The notes under the pieces: model-generated
The model's input: the letters and a program-made list of their open reading frames with translations, nothing else
Database searches by the model: none
Told to the model about the DNA's origin: nothing
Assembly: GCA_013151965.1 (NCBI GenBank)
Contig: JAADHF010000065.1
Coordinates: 1 to 64,000 of the forward strand
DNA from: Spirochaetota bacterium
GTDB taxonomy: Bacteria > Spirochaetota > Spirochaetia > SZUA-6
DNA length: 64,000 bases
Direction: 5' to 3'
Part shown: positions 7,313 to 17,302 of the stretch, one piece after another
How positions within the stretch are numbered: the stretch's first letter is position 1
How the letters are laid out: every line of letters begins with the position of its first letter
Translations under genes and position numbers: made by a program

Positions 7313-9328
7313 ATGAGTAAAAACCAAAAGACTTACGTAAAAGCGAAACTACAGTATCTGCCTGCCGGCACTATAAAACCCCGCGGCTGGCTTCTGAATC
7401 AATTAAACATCCTGGCGCAGGGATTAACAGGGCACCTGGAGGAGATATGGCCTTCGGTGGGTCCGGACAGCGGCTGGCTGGGCGGAGACGGTGAAAATTG
7501 GGAGAGAGGACCATACTACCTGGACGGATTGTTCCCTCTGGCTGAAATCCTTGATAACGAAGATTTAAGAAAACGCGCCCGGAAATGGATTCGCCGGACA
7601 CTGGATAACCGCAGCAAGGAAGGGTTCTTCGGGCCTGAGAGTAATCCTGACTGGTGGCCCCGTACAGTCATGTTGAAAGTACTTATTCAGTACATCGAGG
7701 TTTCGGACGATAAACAGGCTTTAACTCTTATCGAAGATTTTTTCCGGTATATGGATTCGATGCTGGATGAAAGACCCTTACAAATGTGGGCATACGCCCG
7801 GGGATATGAAGGCCTTGTTTCTTTACTCTGGCTGACGGAAAAGAAACATTCGGAACTACTGTTAAAGATTGCAGAAAGGATTGCCTCCCTGTCGATGAAA
7901 TGGGAAATATTTTTCAAAGATTTCCCCTATACAAAACCTGCCGGTTATTATCTGAACTGGCAGTACTATCAGGAAAAAATAAATACCATTATCTCTGCCG
8001 ATAAAAACCAGCCCACAGCAATAAGTGAAGAAAAATATATTGAACTTTTAGGCGAAGAAAAATATCGTGAACTTTTTGCATTGTATCATCAGACTCATGG
8101 AGTCAACATAGCTATGGCATTAAAATATCCCGCTTATGCCTATCAGCTTACCGGTAATATGGAATACCTCGATGCGGTCAGGAAGGGTTATCATAATCTG
8201 CTCAAATATCACGGACAGGCCACAGGTGTTTACAGCTGCGATGAACATCTTAACGGAAAAGAGCCTTTTCAGGGGACCGAACTGTGTACGGTTGTCGAGA
8301 TGATGTTCAGTTTCGAAGAGATAATTCGTGTAACCGGGGATCTAAGCTGGGGAGATACCCTGGAAGAAATTGCCTATAACGCTCTTCCGGCTCCTGTTGC
8401 CGCCGACGGATGTTCACATCAATACAACCAGCAGGTTAATCAAATTATCTGTTCGGTTGCACCAAGGCAATGGTATAATAACGGTGACGACTCCAATATC
8501 TTCGGCCTGGAACCTAATTTCGGCTGCTGCACTGCAAATATGCATCAGGGATGGCCGAAACTGGTTCGCAGTTCCTGGATGGTGGAAAAAGGAAAGAATA
8601 AAGAACCTGATACCCTTGTGTTCGTCACTTATGCTGCACTTTCCGCCGAAATCCGGCTGTCCGGGACCGGGGTAAAAGTCACGATGGATACGGATTATCC
8701 CTTTAACGGCCGGATCATCCTTACCATGCAGGCGGACACAGATGTAAGATTTAATATTAAATTCAGGATTCCCCGCTGGGCGGAAGATTATGTTCTTGAA
8801 ATTAAAGACGAAGGGGCCGGCCGTATAACCCGTACTATTACAAACCGCGGAAAGGTGCTTATTCTAAAGGGCCTAAGCGGCTCGGAGAAAATAGAAATCC
8901 GCTTTCCCATGGAACCCAGGCTCGAAAGGACAGGTAAAGGTTGTGTAATAAAAAGGGGTCCTTTACTGTTTGCCCTGCCGCTTAAGTGCCAAAAAAAAGA
9001 ACTTACTGCCCGCGGCAGATTTTCCGATTGGGAGCTGTATCCGGAATCCGAATGGAGGTACGCACTCCTTCCGGATTCCATAGAGGACTGTGAAGTAAGC
9101 TACATACCCGTCCGCTGCGGCGGGTTTAAAAGCAGTCCTCCGCCTGTTGCCCTTAAAGTCCGGGGGATTAAAATCGGCAACTGGGATATAGAAAATAATT
9201 CGGCAGGTAAAATTCCTTCCGAACCGGTACCGGCAGATTCCCAAAAAAACGCCGGGCCGGTATTCTTGACCCTGATTCCTTACGGATGCACGGATCTGCG
9301 TATTGCATTGTTTCCTTTGCTGAAATAA
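7313..9328 (+). CDS. GH127-family glycoside hydrolase (beta-L-arabinofuranosidase-like, DUF1680)
   Basis: A 671-residue protein without a signal peptide, so it acts in the cytoplasm on imported sugar. It begins LPAGTIKPRGWLLNQL, the conserved start of the DUF1680 family. Residues Glu323 and Cys325 (GTELC) and Cys405-Cys406 (FGCCTAN) match the ExC and CC zinc site of HypBA1, in which a zinc-bound cysteine is the nucleophile. The fold is an (alpha/alpha)6 barrel followed by beta domains. Its place as last gene of a sugar ABC operon suggests that it cleaves the imported arabinoside, or an analogue, since GH127 and its relatives vary in specificity. RBS GGGAATGGAAA is weak. Confidence 0.85.
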   Translation: MSKNQKTYVKAKLQYLPAGTIKPRGWLLNQLNILAQGLTGHLEEIWPSVGPDSGWLGGDGENWERGPYYLDGLFPLAEILDNEDLRKRARKWIRRTLDNRSKEGFFGPESNPDWWPRTVMLKVLIQYIEVSDDKQALTLIEDFFRYMDSMLDERPLQMWAYARGYEGLVSLLWLTEKKHSELLLKIAERIASLSMKWEIFFKDFPYTKPAGYYLNWQYYQEKINTIISADKNQPTAISEEKYIELLGEEKYRELFALYHQTHGVNIAMALKYPAYAYQLTGNMEYLDAVRKGYHNLLKYHGQATGVYSCDEHLNGKEPFQGTELCTVVEMMFSFEEIIRVTGDLSWGDTLEEIAYNALPAPVAADGCSHQYNQQVNQIICSVAPRQWYNNGDDSNIFGLEPNFGCCTANMHQGWPKLVRSSWMVEKGKNKEPDTLVFVTYAALSAEIRLSGTGVKVTMDTDYPFNGRIILTMQADTDVRFNIKFRIPRWAEDYVLEIKDEGAGRITRTITNRGKVLILKGLSGSEKIEIRFPMEPRLERTGKGCVIKRGPLLFALPLKCQKKELTARGRFSDWELYPESEWRYALLPDSIEDCEVSYIPVRCGGFKSSPPPVALKVRGIKIGNWDIENNSAGKIPSEPVPADSQKNAGPVFLTLIPYGCTDLRIALFPLLK

Positions 9329-9400
9329 AGGCAGTTCCTGATCTTTAATTCAAGTTCCATAAAGAATAGTCTCATTTTCCCATTGCTATACGAAATTCTG

Positions 9401-9428
9401 TTGCATTCGAGCATCCGTTCCATATACT
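9401..9428 (+). promoter_or_regulatory. Candidate promoter of the MCP gene
   Basis: TTGCAT (9401-9406), a 16-bp spacer and TATACT (9423-9428) precede the chemoreceptor gene by 45 bases. This is a good sigma-70-type match. Confidence 0.5.
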
Positions 9429-9473
9429 TATACTTAATAATTAATAAAACATAACGCAGGGAGAAATAATAAA

Positions 9474-11501
9474 ATGAAGATCAGTATAAAAATGCGGATG
9501 AATCTTATTATTATCGGAACCGCTTTCTTTATTATGCTCCTTGTAGGGTTAACAATACTGATAATTTCCAGGTACAATCAGCTGACCTCTAATTTTATTT
9601 CACTTGACGAGTTTAATCTCTATTTTTCTCAAAATACATCGGGACTGAACAATTTTTATATTTCCAAAGACGAGGAACTGTTAAGAAAGGGCGTTCCGGA
9701 TAAGGATACGATGTATAAACTTCTCGATAAACTTGAAAAAAATGCAATAAACAAGGGCATTCGTAATAATTTTATATTGGTAAAGCAGAATTTTATCCGG
9801 CTGTTTCAGGCCATAGAGAGAGAGATTGTGTTAGAAAAACAGCGGGGTCTTACCGGGGATAAGGGAATCCGCAGGCAATTCAGAGACAAAGTACATGCCA
9901 TAGAGAAAGAACTGAATAAATTAAACAATAAATCTCTTATGATTAATCTTTTACTTATGCGTATGTATGAAAAAAACTATATAATCAGCAAAACTCAAAA
10001 GTACATAGATTTATATAAATCACAGCTTAAAGCATTTATCAAGGATATCAACAACAGCGGATATTCTCCCCGTGTAAAAACAGCACTCATAAAACTGCTG
10101 ACCGGTTATAAGAGTTCCTTTCTGAAACTAACCTCGATAGACTCGGAAATAGCTATCGTACGTGCAACCATAGAAAATAGAACAAAGCAGATAGACAGGT
10201 GGATGTTCGAGACAATGGAGCAAATAGTAATTTCTGTTAATCAGTACAAGAGGGCAATAAGGCTCATTGCAATAGGTGCCGGCCTATTTGCAATTTTAAT
10301 GACAATTCTGATCGTACTTACAAGTGCCAGGGCAATAACAAAACCCCTTTTTAAAATGGTAGACTTTGTAAAAATCATCTCTACCGGGGATTTAGGAAAA
10401 CAGATAGATATTAAGAGCAGAAACGAACTGGGTACGCTTGCGGATGCTCTTAATCATCATATCCAAAGCCTGCGAAATTTAATCGGGAATATTCTTAAAT
10501 CCATGAATAAACTCAGCACAACAGGTCAGAATCTCTCCGAAAATATAGAACAAACAGCAGGAGCGATAAACAGCATTACACATCATACCGAAGAAATACA
10601 GAAACAAACAGAAGATCAGTCCGTTAGTGTTGCGCAGACTTCCTCTGCAGTAGAAGAGATGACAAGAAATATAGAAAACCTCAGCATTGCAATCGAAACG
10701 CAGGTCTCCAATATCACCGAATCTTCCGCGTCCATAGAGGAGATGGTTGCAAATATCAAATCGGTTACCCGGAATATAGAAAATGTAAGCCATTCGGTTT
10801 CCACACTCGAAGGTGCTTCTAATTTGGGCAGAGAAAAACTGGATGATGTGCGGACAATAATAATAGATATTGCAAAGCAATCGGAGAACCTGCTCGAAGC
10901 AAACAAAATGATATCCGAAATAGCGGGGAAAACGAACCTCCTTGCAATGAACGCCGCAATAGAGGCAGCACATGCCGGAGATGCCGGAAGGGGATTTGCC
11001 GTTGTTGCCGATGAAATTAGAAAATTGGCAGAAGATGCGTCTGCGCAGTCCAAAGTTGTAGAGGCGAATTTAACCGGAACTAAAGAGGCAATAGACCATG
11101 TTGTGGACAGTTCCTTAAAAGCGGAAAATTCTTTTGCGGATATTGTTGAACTTGTAAAAACCGTAAGTGATGTGGTAGAGGAAATTAAACAGGCCCTTAT
11201 CGAGCAGAGTCAGGGGAGTAACCAGATTCTGGAAGCTCTTAAAAATATGAATGATATCACAGTATCGGTTAACCAGGGAGCGGATGAAATGAAAACAGGA
11301 AATAAACAGATACTGGAAGCAATAGCAAACCTGAACAATGTAAGCAATGCCACAAAGGAAAATATGGGGCGGATAACCATAAGAATCTCCGAGATCAACA
11401 GTGCTGTGACAAATGGTCAGGAATTAACACGCAATAACGAAGCATATATAGAAGAAGTGGTAAAAGCCGGTTCGCAGTTTAAAGTTAAAGATGAGGTGTA
11501 A
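9474..11501 (+). CDS. Methyl-accepting chemotaxis protein
   Basis: A 675-residue chemoreceptor. Membrane segment 1 is at about residues 9-31. A mostly helical periplasmic sensor (about 32-260) follows, then membrane segment 2 (about 263-284) and a HAMP domain (about 285-340). The coiled-coil signalling domain has its conserved hairpin tip around 483-522 ([20 protein letters not shown], then [13 protein letters not shown]), which contacts CheA and CheW. The helical sensor contains no recognised ligand domain, so the stimulus is unknown. There is no C-terminal CheR-binding pentapeptide. GGGAGAAATAATAAA precedes the ATG. The gene ends 3 bases from the convergent helicase gene. Confidence 0.93.
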   Translation: MKISIKMRMNLIIIGTAFFIMLLVGLTILIISRYNQLTSNFISLDEFNLYFSQNTSGLNNFYISKDEELLRKGVPDKDTMYKLLDKLEKNAINKGIRNNFILVKQNFIRLFQAIEREIVLEKQRGLTGDKGIRRQFRDKVHAIEKELNKLNNKSLMINLLLMRMYEKNYIISKTQKYIDLYKSQLKAFIKDINNSGYSPRVKTALIKLLTGYKSSFLKLTSIDSEIAIVRATIENRTKQIDRWMFETMEQIVISVNQYKRAIRLIAIGAGLFAILMTILIVLTSARAITKPLFKMVDFVKIISTGDLGKQIDIKSRNELGTLADALNHHIQSLRNLIGNILKSMNKLSTTGQNLSENIEQTAGAINSITHHTEEIQKQTEDQSVSVAQTSSAVEEMTRNIENLSIAIETQVSNITESSASIEEMVANIKSVTRNIENVSHSVSTLEGASNLGREKLDDVRTIIIDIAKQSENLLEANKMISEIAGKTNLLAMNAAIEAAHAGDAGRGFAVVADEIRKLAEDASAQSKVVEANLTGTKEAIDHVVDSSLKAENSFADIVELVKTVSDVVEEIKQALIEQSQGSNQILEALKNMNDITVSVNQGADEMKTGNKQILEAIANLNNVSNATKENMGRITIRISEINSAVTNGQELTRNNEAYIEEVVKAGSQFKVKDEV

Positions 11502-11504
11502 CGG

Positions 11505-13184
11505 TTACAGACGGCTCTTTTTCTTTTTGGAATCCTTTTTAACACACAGTTTTTTACCGCGGTAATAGTAACCGTCTAATGCTTTAAAAACATCTTCCAT
11601 ACGATTATTTTCCACCTGAAATCGTGAATCATCCGCCCTGATTTCGATATTTCCTACTTTTATATTGCGGTTCCGTGTACTCTCATTGACAAGTCCGATA
11701 AGCTGGGGAGGAAGTACACTGTCATGTTTTCCTATATTTATTTTTAAATAAGAGAAACCGTAACGGCTGCTGTATTGTTTCTTCGACCCGGGCCTCTTTT
11801 TTCTCTGCCTGTTTTCCCTGTTGCCGTATTCTCTGCTTATTCTCTCTTTATAATTCCTATCCACAGGAATTAAATCCCTCGAATTCCGGTAATAACTTAA
11901 AAATCTGTTAAATTCCAATGAAACGAAACGTCCCAGGATTTCTTCCCTGCTCAAATCGGAAAGTTTCTCTTCTATCAGCGGCATAAAGGTGGTTATACTC
12001 TGTGTATCTACATCTACCTCTTTTACCCTGTCGATAAAATTGATAAGCTGCTGTTCACATATCTCTTTTCCCGACGGCATGGGTTTTTCTTCTATTTTCC
12101 GTTTAATAACCTTTTCTATACGTTTTAATTTGGATCTTTCCCTGAGATTTATAATCGAAAATGAAATTCCTGATTTTCCGGCTCTGCCTGTTCTTCCGCT
12201 CCTGTGTGTATATATCTCGATCTCATCGGGCAGATCGTAATGAATTATATGGGTAAGATCGGTAACGTCCAGCCCCCGTGCTGCTATATCCGTTGCAACG
12301 AGAAGCTGAAGGCTGTGTTCTCTGAATTTACGCATAACATTCTCACGTTGACTCTGCGTTAAGTCGCCATGGAGAGCTTCGGCATTATAACCGTCTTTTA
12401 TCATTTTATTTGCTATTTCCTGCGTGGATATTCTTGTCCTGCAGAAAATTATTCCATAGATATCGGGGTTGTAATCGACAATCCTTTTTAAAGCAAGATA
12501 TTTATCCTTGGAATGGACCATGAAATAACCGTGATCCACAGTCGATATTCCCGTGTTCCTTTCACCGGCAATTAACTCTAACGGCTCTTTCATAAACTGC
12601 ATGGCAATTTTTTCCACATCAGAGGGCATAGTGGCAGAAAAAAGCAGTGTGCGCCGTTCTTCCGGTACCGTTCGTAAAATAGCGTCGAGCTCATCTTTAA
12701 AACCCATATTGAGCATTAAATCCGCTTCATCGAGCACCAGATAATTTATTGAACTCATATCGGCAGCACCGCGGCGGATAAGATCCAGAAGTCTGCCGGG
12801 TGTTGCGACAACGATCTGGCTTCCCTTCTTTAGATCCCTTATCTGCGGAACAATTCCGGTGCCCCCGTAAACAGGCGTTATATGTACCCCGTTAATATAA
12901 CGGGAATAAGCACGCATATCACGTGTTATCTGAAGGCATAGTTCCCTTGTAGGACAGAGAATCAGAGATTGAATGGCTTTATTATTTACATCCGTTTTCT
13001 CGATAAGAGGAAGGCCGAAAGCTGCTGTTTTTCCGGTACCCGTCTGTGCAAGTCCCACAATATCTCTGTCATCATTTAACAGATGATATATAACTTTTTC
13101 CTGTATCGGTGTAGGTATCTTAAAATTCAGCTCATTTACAGCACGAATCGTGCCGTCACTTAATCCAAAATCATTAAATTCCAA
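11505..13184 (-). CDS. DEAD-box RNA helicase with DbpA-type RNA-binding domain
   Basis: A 559-residue ATP-dependent RNA helicase. It has a Q motif (FKIPTPIQ), motif I (AQTGTGKTAA), DEAD, SAT and HRSGRTGRAGKSG (motif VI). A basic linker (RQRKKRPGSKK) follows, then a C-terminal DbpA-like RRM fold at about residues 475-548 (GFSYLKINIGKHDSVLPPQL), which in the family targets structured RNA such as 23S rRNA. Likely roles are ribosome assembly or cold adaptation. The start is a TTG at 13184, preceded by AAGGAT at 7-nt spacing. A single gene with its own promoter. Confidence 0.92.
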   Translation of the reverse strand: MEFNDFGLSDGTIRAVNELNFKIPTPIQEKVIYHLLNDDRDIVGLAQTGTGKTAAFGLPLIEKTDVNNKAIQSLILCPTRELCLQITRDMRAYSRYINGVHITPVYGGTGIVPQIRDLKKGSQIVVATPGRLLDLIRRGAADMSSINYLVLDEADLMLNMGFKDELDAILRTVPEERRTLLFSATMPSDVEKIAMQFMKEPLELIAGERNTGISTVDHGYFMVHSKDKYLALKRIVDYNPDIYGIIFCRTRISTQEIANKMIKDGYNAEALHGDLTQSQRENVMRKFREHSLQLLVATDIAARGLDVTDLTHIIHYDLPDEIEIYTHRSGRTGRAGKSGISFSIINLRERSKLKRIEKVIKRKIEEKPMPSGKEICEQQLINFIDRVKEVDVDTQSITTFMPLIEEKLSDLSREEILGRFVSLEFNRFLSYYRNSRDLIPVDRNYKERISREYGNRENRQRKKRPGSKKQYSSRYGFSYLKINIGKHDSVLPPQLIGLVNESTRNRNIKVGNIEIRADDSRFQVENNRMEDVFKALDGYYYRGKKLCVKKDSKKKKSRL

Positions 13185-13275
13185 CTAAAAATCCTTATTC
13201 TTTATTCTGATAACTATTAGCAAGGGAGGTATTCAAGGAGGATTATCACTCTTTCTAAATTTACCAACTCGCCTT

Positions 13276-13304
13276 AAAATAAGCCTTTATTACTCTTTTG
13301 TCAA
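13276..13304 (-). promoter_or_regulatory. Promoter of the DEAD-box helicase gene
   Basis: TTGACA (13304-13299), a 17-bp spacer and TATTTT (13281-13276) point at the helicase gene. They predict a 5' leader of roughly 85 nt, long enough for post-transcriptional control as seen in cold-shock helicases. No specific structure was recognised in the leader. Confidence 0.6.
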
Positions 13305-13404
13305 TAAGAATATAATAGGCACCAGCAATCTGTTGCCTTTACCGCTTGTGCCGCCCGACTTACTGCCATAATGATAATATGCAAAGGCAGGTAAAACATG
13401 AGTA

Positions 13405-14118
13405 TTAAGCGCCCAGATAAGCTTTTTTTACATCGGGGCTGTTAAGTAAGTATTCCGATTTACCCTCGATAATGATGTTCCCGGTTTCGAGAACATATCC
13501 GCGCTGGGAGAATTGTAATGCCATACGTGCGTTTTGTTCCACTAACAAAATGGCAGTACCTTCTTTGTTAATTTGTTTCAGTGCGTCGAAAACGTTAAGC
13601 ATGAGCAGCGGCGCCAAACCCATCGATGGTTCATCCAGAAGCATTAACTTGCGGGCGCTGATAAATGCCCGTCCCACGGCTAACATCTGTTGCTCTCCGC
13701 CGCTGAGCGTACCCGCCTTTTGTGTTTTACGTTCTTCCAAACGCGGAAATATACTAAAAACACGCTCGATGTCATTTCTTACGGCTTTTTTGTCTTTACG
13801 TGCGAAAGCCGAGAGGATAATGTTTTCCATTACAGTCAGATTCCCGAACAGTCTCCTTCCTTCAGGGACATGAGAAATTCCCAATTTGCTTACAACCTTG
13901 TCGGCAGGGTAGTCCAGTAAATTCTTTCCCATAAAAGTCATTTTGCTGCCTGGTTCCACACTCTGCATACGTGAAATAGACATCAACGTTGTGCTTTTGC
14001 CTGCACCGTTGGCCCCGATAATGCAGACAACTTCCCCTTCGTCAATGTGGAAATTGATTCCGTGCAATGCTTTAATTTTCCCGTAAGAAGATTTTAAATT
14101 CTCAACTGATAACAACAT
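13405..14118 (-). CDS. livF: Branched-chain amino acid ABC transporter ATP-binding protein LivF
   Basis: A 237-residue ABC ATPase: Walker A GANGAGKST near residue 34, signature LSGGEQQML, Walker B KLMLLDEPSMGLAP, switch histidine replaced in the usual LivF way (LLVEQNA). LivF and LivG form the heterodimeric motor for import of leucine, isoleucine, valine or related amino acids or amides. The length is typical. It overlaps livG by one base and is the last gene of the livKHMGF operon. Confidence 0.93.
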   Translation of the reverse strand: MLLSVENLKSSYGKIKALHGINFHIDEGEVVCIIGANGAGKSTTLMSISRMQSVEPGSKMTFMGKNLLDYPADKVVSKLGISHVPEGRRLFGNLTVMENIILSAFARKDKKAVRNDIERVFSIFPRLEERKTQKAGTLSGGEQQMLAVGRAFISARKLMLLDEPSMGLAPLLMLNVFDALKQINKEGTAILLVEQNARMALQFSQRGYVLETGNIIIEGKSEYLLNSPDVKKAYLGA

Positions 14119-14888
14119 CAGATTTTAACCTCTTTCCCCAAATAAGCATCGATTACCCTGGGATTATTCTGGATCTCTTCAGGGGAGCCCTCGGCAATGA
14201 CCTCACCGAAATCTAAGGTCTGGATACGTTCGCAAAGATCCATTACAAACTTCATTCTGTGTTCAATAAGTAAAATGGCCACTCCCAGTTTGTCGTGGAT
14301 ATGACGGATAACATTAACCAAATCCTGAAGTTCTTCTGAGTTCATCCCTGCAGTAGGTTCATCCAACAGGAGAAGTTTGGGATTAATTGCCAGGGCCCGG
14401 GCAATTTCCACCCGCCGCTGTAAACCATAGGGCAAATTCGGCACCAACTGATCGGTCAATTTACCAATACCTACCAATTCCATTATTTTTATTGCCTTTT
14501 CCGTGTTTTCTTCTTCCTGTTGATTACGCTTTTTTGTATCAAAAAAAGCGCCGATTAAACCGTAAGTGATCTGTGAAAATTGTGCCATTTTGATATGATC
14601 CAAAACACTCATGTGACGCCAGAGCCGCAGGTTCTGAAAGGTTCTGCCCAGTCCGAGTGCAGCAATTTTATGCGAAGGATACTTAATAATATTCTTTCCG
14701 CGAAAGTGTATGCTGCCCTCTGTTGGTTTGTATACTCCTGTAATCAGGTTAAAAATGGTCGATTTTCCGGCACCATTAGGACCGATGAGACCATGAATTT
14801 CTCCTGGTTCAATCTTAAAATTGTAGTCGTGTACCGCCCGCAATCCTCCGAAAAAGCGTGTCATATGTTCAACATAAAGTAATGGCAT
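14118..14888 (-). CDS. livG: Branched-chain amino acid ABC transporter ATP-binding protein LivG
   Basis: A 256-residue ABC ATPase with Walker A GPNGAGKST, the Q-loop, a signature region LPYGLQRRVEIARAL (LSGGQ replaced, as is common in LivG), Walker B KLLLLDEPTAGMN, and LLIEHRM with the switch histidine. It begins YVEHMTRFFGGLRAV, the LivG N-terminus. It pairs with LivF, encoded immediately downstream, and follows livM by 1 base, so the operon is tightly coupled. Confidence 0.93.
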   Translation of the reverse strand: MPLLYVEHMTRFFGGLRAVHDYNFKIEPGEIHGLIGPNGAGKSTIFNLITGVYKPTEGSIHFRGKNIIKYPSHKIAALGLGRTFQNLRLWRHMSVLDHIKMAQFSQITYGLIGAFFDTKKRNQQEEENTEKAIKIMELVGIGKLTDQLVPNLPYGLQRRVEIARALAINPKLLLLDEPTAGMNSEELQDLVNVIRHIHDKLGVAILLIEHRMKFVMDLCERIQTLDFGEVIAEGSPEEIQNNPRVIDAYLGKEVKI

Positions 14889-14889
14889 A

Positions 14890-16203
14890 TTATTTATCTT
14901 CTTCCTTTTTGTTTTTCGCTCTTAATAATTTCTTCGGATCGAAATCCTTAAAAGCAATAAGCCCGGTCGGACGGAAAATCATCACCAGAATAAGTAATAA
15001 AGGAATGATGATCCACTTGAAAATTTCCAGAGGACGCAGCATTTCGCTGAGCAAGTTAAACCCAACAGCACCGACAATAGAGCCGATAACAGAATTCAGG
15101 CCACCAAAGTAAACCATGGCCAATACTTCGGCCAATTTCTTAATCCCAAAACTTCCGGGGTTTACATAGCGCATTACGTGTGCAAAGAGACCGCCTGCAA
15201 TGCCTGCCCAGAAAGCTGCAAACATAAAAGCCGTCATCTTGGTCTTTTTGGTGTCAACAGTCATGGCATTTGCTGCCGTTTCATTATCACGCACTGCATT
15301 TAGCGCTTTGCCTAAGGTCGAACGTACGAAGTTGTTAATAATCCAGACTGCAAGTACAGTCCATAAGAATACTACAGGCAATGTAGCCAAATTCGGCTGG
15401 TTCATGAAACCACGTGCACCGCCGAATATCTGTAAGTTTTCAAGGAGACTTTTTATTATAAATGTAAATGCAAGCGAAATGATAGCCAAATAGTCACCGC
15501 GGGTATTAAAAGCAGGAACAGCCACTAATAAAGAAAAAAGAGAGGCCATTAATCCGCCTAATATCAATGCTACCGGGAATAAGAATGGTGCTAAAACCGG
15601 CGGCAGCAATGCCGCACCTAAAACACTGTCATTAACAAAAAAAAGTACGGTTATAATAGAAGCGGTGTAAGCGCCCAGAGCTATAAAACCCGGATGAGAA
15701 CAGGAAAATTCCCCCATATAACCGTTTATAACATTCAGGCTTAAAGTAACAATAACGGCTATCATTATGAGTTTGGCTAAAAGAACCCGGTAATCGTTCA
15801 TGACTGCCCATGTATTTATAACAACATAAAGCAGAACAATATGGATAACCGCCGATATCCAGAATGGATATTGCTGTAATTTACCGGCAATATAGTTAGC
15901 TAAGGACTTTGTCAGCCGGGCACCAATGGCGATCGGCAGGACATAGATAATAAGCAGGTAAATAATTACGCCGGGAATAAGCACAGGCTGTTTAAGCACA
16001 ACAGTAAATCCGAAAAGGGCAGGCACATCGCTCATACCTAAAACCATGGCAAGGTAAGGACCTATAAAGGTTTCTAAAAGCGTTGATATCAGTAAACCTG
16101 CCAGCCATCCTAACACAGGCACCTGTATGTAAGGGGCCAAAAGTTTATCACGGTATATTTTAAATTTACTCCGCCCGGCAGGTAGAGAACCCGTTGCTTT
16201 CAT
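14890..16203 (-). CDS. livM: Branched-chain amino acid ABC transporter permease LivM
   Basis: A 437-residue inner-membrane permease with about ten hydrophobic segments. The core LivM motifs include LNVINGYMGEFSCSHPGFIALGAY, here with NGYMGEFS for the usual NG..GQ.S, and NAVRDNETAA in the cytoplasmic coupling loop. The extra N-terminal roughly 120 residues with additional membrane segments resemble E. coli LivM rather than the shorter forms. AAGGAACTATTC precedes the ATG. It forms the pore with LivH. Confidence 0.92.
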   Translation of the reverse strand: MKATGSLPAGRSKFKIYRDKLLAPYIQVPVLGWLAGLLISTLLETFIGPYLAMVLGMSDVPALFGFTVVLKQPVLIPGVIIYLLIIYVLPIAIGARLTKSLANYIAGKLQQYPFWISAVIHIVLLYVVINTWAVMNDYRVLLAKLIMIAVIVTLSLNVINGYMGEFSCSHPGFIALGAYTASIITVLFFVNDSVLGAALLPPVLAPFLFPVALILGGLMASLFSLLVAVPAFNTRGDYLAIISLAFTFIIKSLLENLQIFGGARGFMNQPNLATLPVVFLWTVLAVWIINNFVRSTLGKALNAVRDNETAANAMTVDTKKTKMTAFMFAAFWAGIAGGLFAHVMRYVNPGSFGIKKLAEVLAMVYFGGLNSVIGSIVGAVGFNLLSEMLRPLEIFKWIIIPLLLILVMIFRPTGLIAFKDFDPKKLLRAKNKKEEDK

Positions 16204-16243
16204 GAATAGTTCCTTTGTGTCACTATAAATATTATATCGCCCA

Positions 16244-17167
16244 TCACAGCCTCAACCTGGCACTATAAGGTTCGCCAAAGAAACCATTGGGAAGAAAAGT
16301 AAGAATCAGTAAAATTATAGAGTATGCAATGAAATCCCGCATTGTCGATGGAAAAATCATGACAACAAAGATCTCAATAAATCCCAGGAGAAATCCTGCA
16401 GCAGCAGAGCCTAGAATGGAACCGCGCCCTCCGAGGATAGCGGCAACAAACGCTTTCCACCCGATTATAATACCCATATAGGGACCGAGTACCGGATAAG
16501 CAATACCAAAGAGCACTCCGGCTGCTGCTGCCAGTGCCGAACCTATGGCAAATGTCAGTGCAATGATGGTATTCAGAGGAACACCCATAAGAGGAGTTAT
16601 AACAAAATCATAGGCCATGGCCCGCATGGCCATGCCCCATTTAGTGTGCCGGATAAACAGATGCAGCATAAAAGTCAGTGATAAAGCGACAACTATAATG
16701 AGGATTTTTTGATTTGTAATGAAAACACCGGAGATATTGTACGTTACAGGCTTAATCAGAGGAGGAAAAGCCCGGCGGCTGGCCCCTAACAGGGCAAGGT
16801 TGCCTGTTTCTAAAATTATACCGATCATAAGACCGGTAATAGCGGCCGAAGCCCGGGGAGCGTCCCGTAATGGCCGGTAACCTATACGTTCTACAGCCAT
16901 GCCGACGAAAGCGTTCAAGAACATGGCTATGAGCATGGTTAATGTGATAATAACCCAGCTGGGAAGTATTATATTGCCCACAGCCGCCAGTGCAACAAGC
17001 CCTGTCGCTGTAAAGAAGCCAATATAGGCTCCGACCATAAAAATATCGCCGTGAGCAAAGTTGAAAAGCATAAGTATGCCGTATACCATAGAATATCCTA
17101 TAGCAACAAGAGCGTAAAAACTGCCCCATTGCAGCCCGTTTACTAGGTTTTGTAAAAAATACTGCAT
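16244..17167 (-). CDS. livH: Branched-chain amino acid ABC transporter permease LivH
   Basis: A 307-residue permease with about eight membrane segments. It starts MQYFLQNLVNGLQWGSFYAL, the classic LivH N-terminus (NGL..G..YAL.A.GY), followed by VYGILMLFNFAHGD. It partners LivM. The gene follows livK after 135 bases that contain a stem-loop, and precedes livM by 40 bases. Confidence 0.93.
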   Translation of the reverse strand: MQYFLQNLVNGLQWGSFYALVAIGYSMVYGILMLFNFAHGDIFMVGAYIGFFTATGLVALAAVGNIILPSWVIITLTMLIAMFLNAFVGMAVERIGYRPLRDAPRASAAITGLMIGIILETGNLALLGASRRAFPPLIKPVTYNISGVFITNQKILIIVVALSLTFMLHLFIRHTKWGMAMRAMAYDFVITPLMGVPLNTIIALTFAIGSALAAAAGVLFGIAYPVLGPYMGIIIGWKAFVAAILGGRGSILGSAAAGFLLGFIEIFVVMIFPSTMRDFIAYSIILLILTFLPNGFFGEPYSARLRL

Positions 17168-17230
17168 TTAAATAGCACCTCGTTCCTATAAAGAAAGACG
17201 ATACAAAGACTCTTTATATCGCCCTTTATA

Positions 17231-17261
17231 ATTGATGCCCGCTTTATAGACGAGCATCAAT
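17231..17261. other. Stem-loop between livK and livH
   Basis: ATTGATGC (17231-17238) and GCATCAAT (17254-17261) form a perfect 8-bp inverted repeat with a 15-nt loop. In the livK-livH transcript it lies after the binding-protein stop codon, a place where hairpins stabilise the upstream message. On the minus strand it lacks a T run, so it is not a good terminator. Confidence 0.4.
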
Positions 17262-17302
17262 TTGTTTTTTATCAGTTACCTCGTGATGGTGTTGTCATTT
17301 AT

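Noticed and set aside
10479-11053. Two minus-strand open frames inside the MCP gene
   Set aside because: They are antisense shadows of the coiled-coil region, without ribosome sites or recognisable domains.
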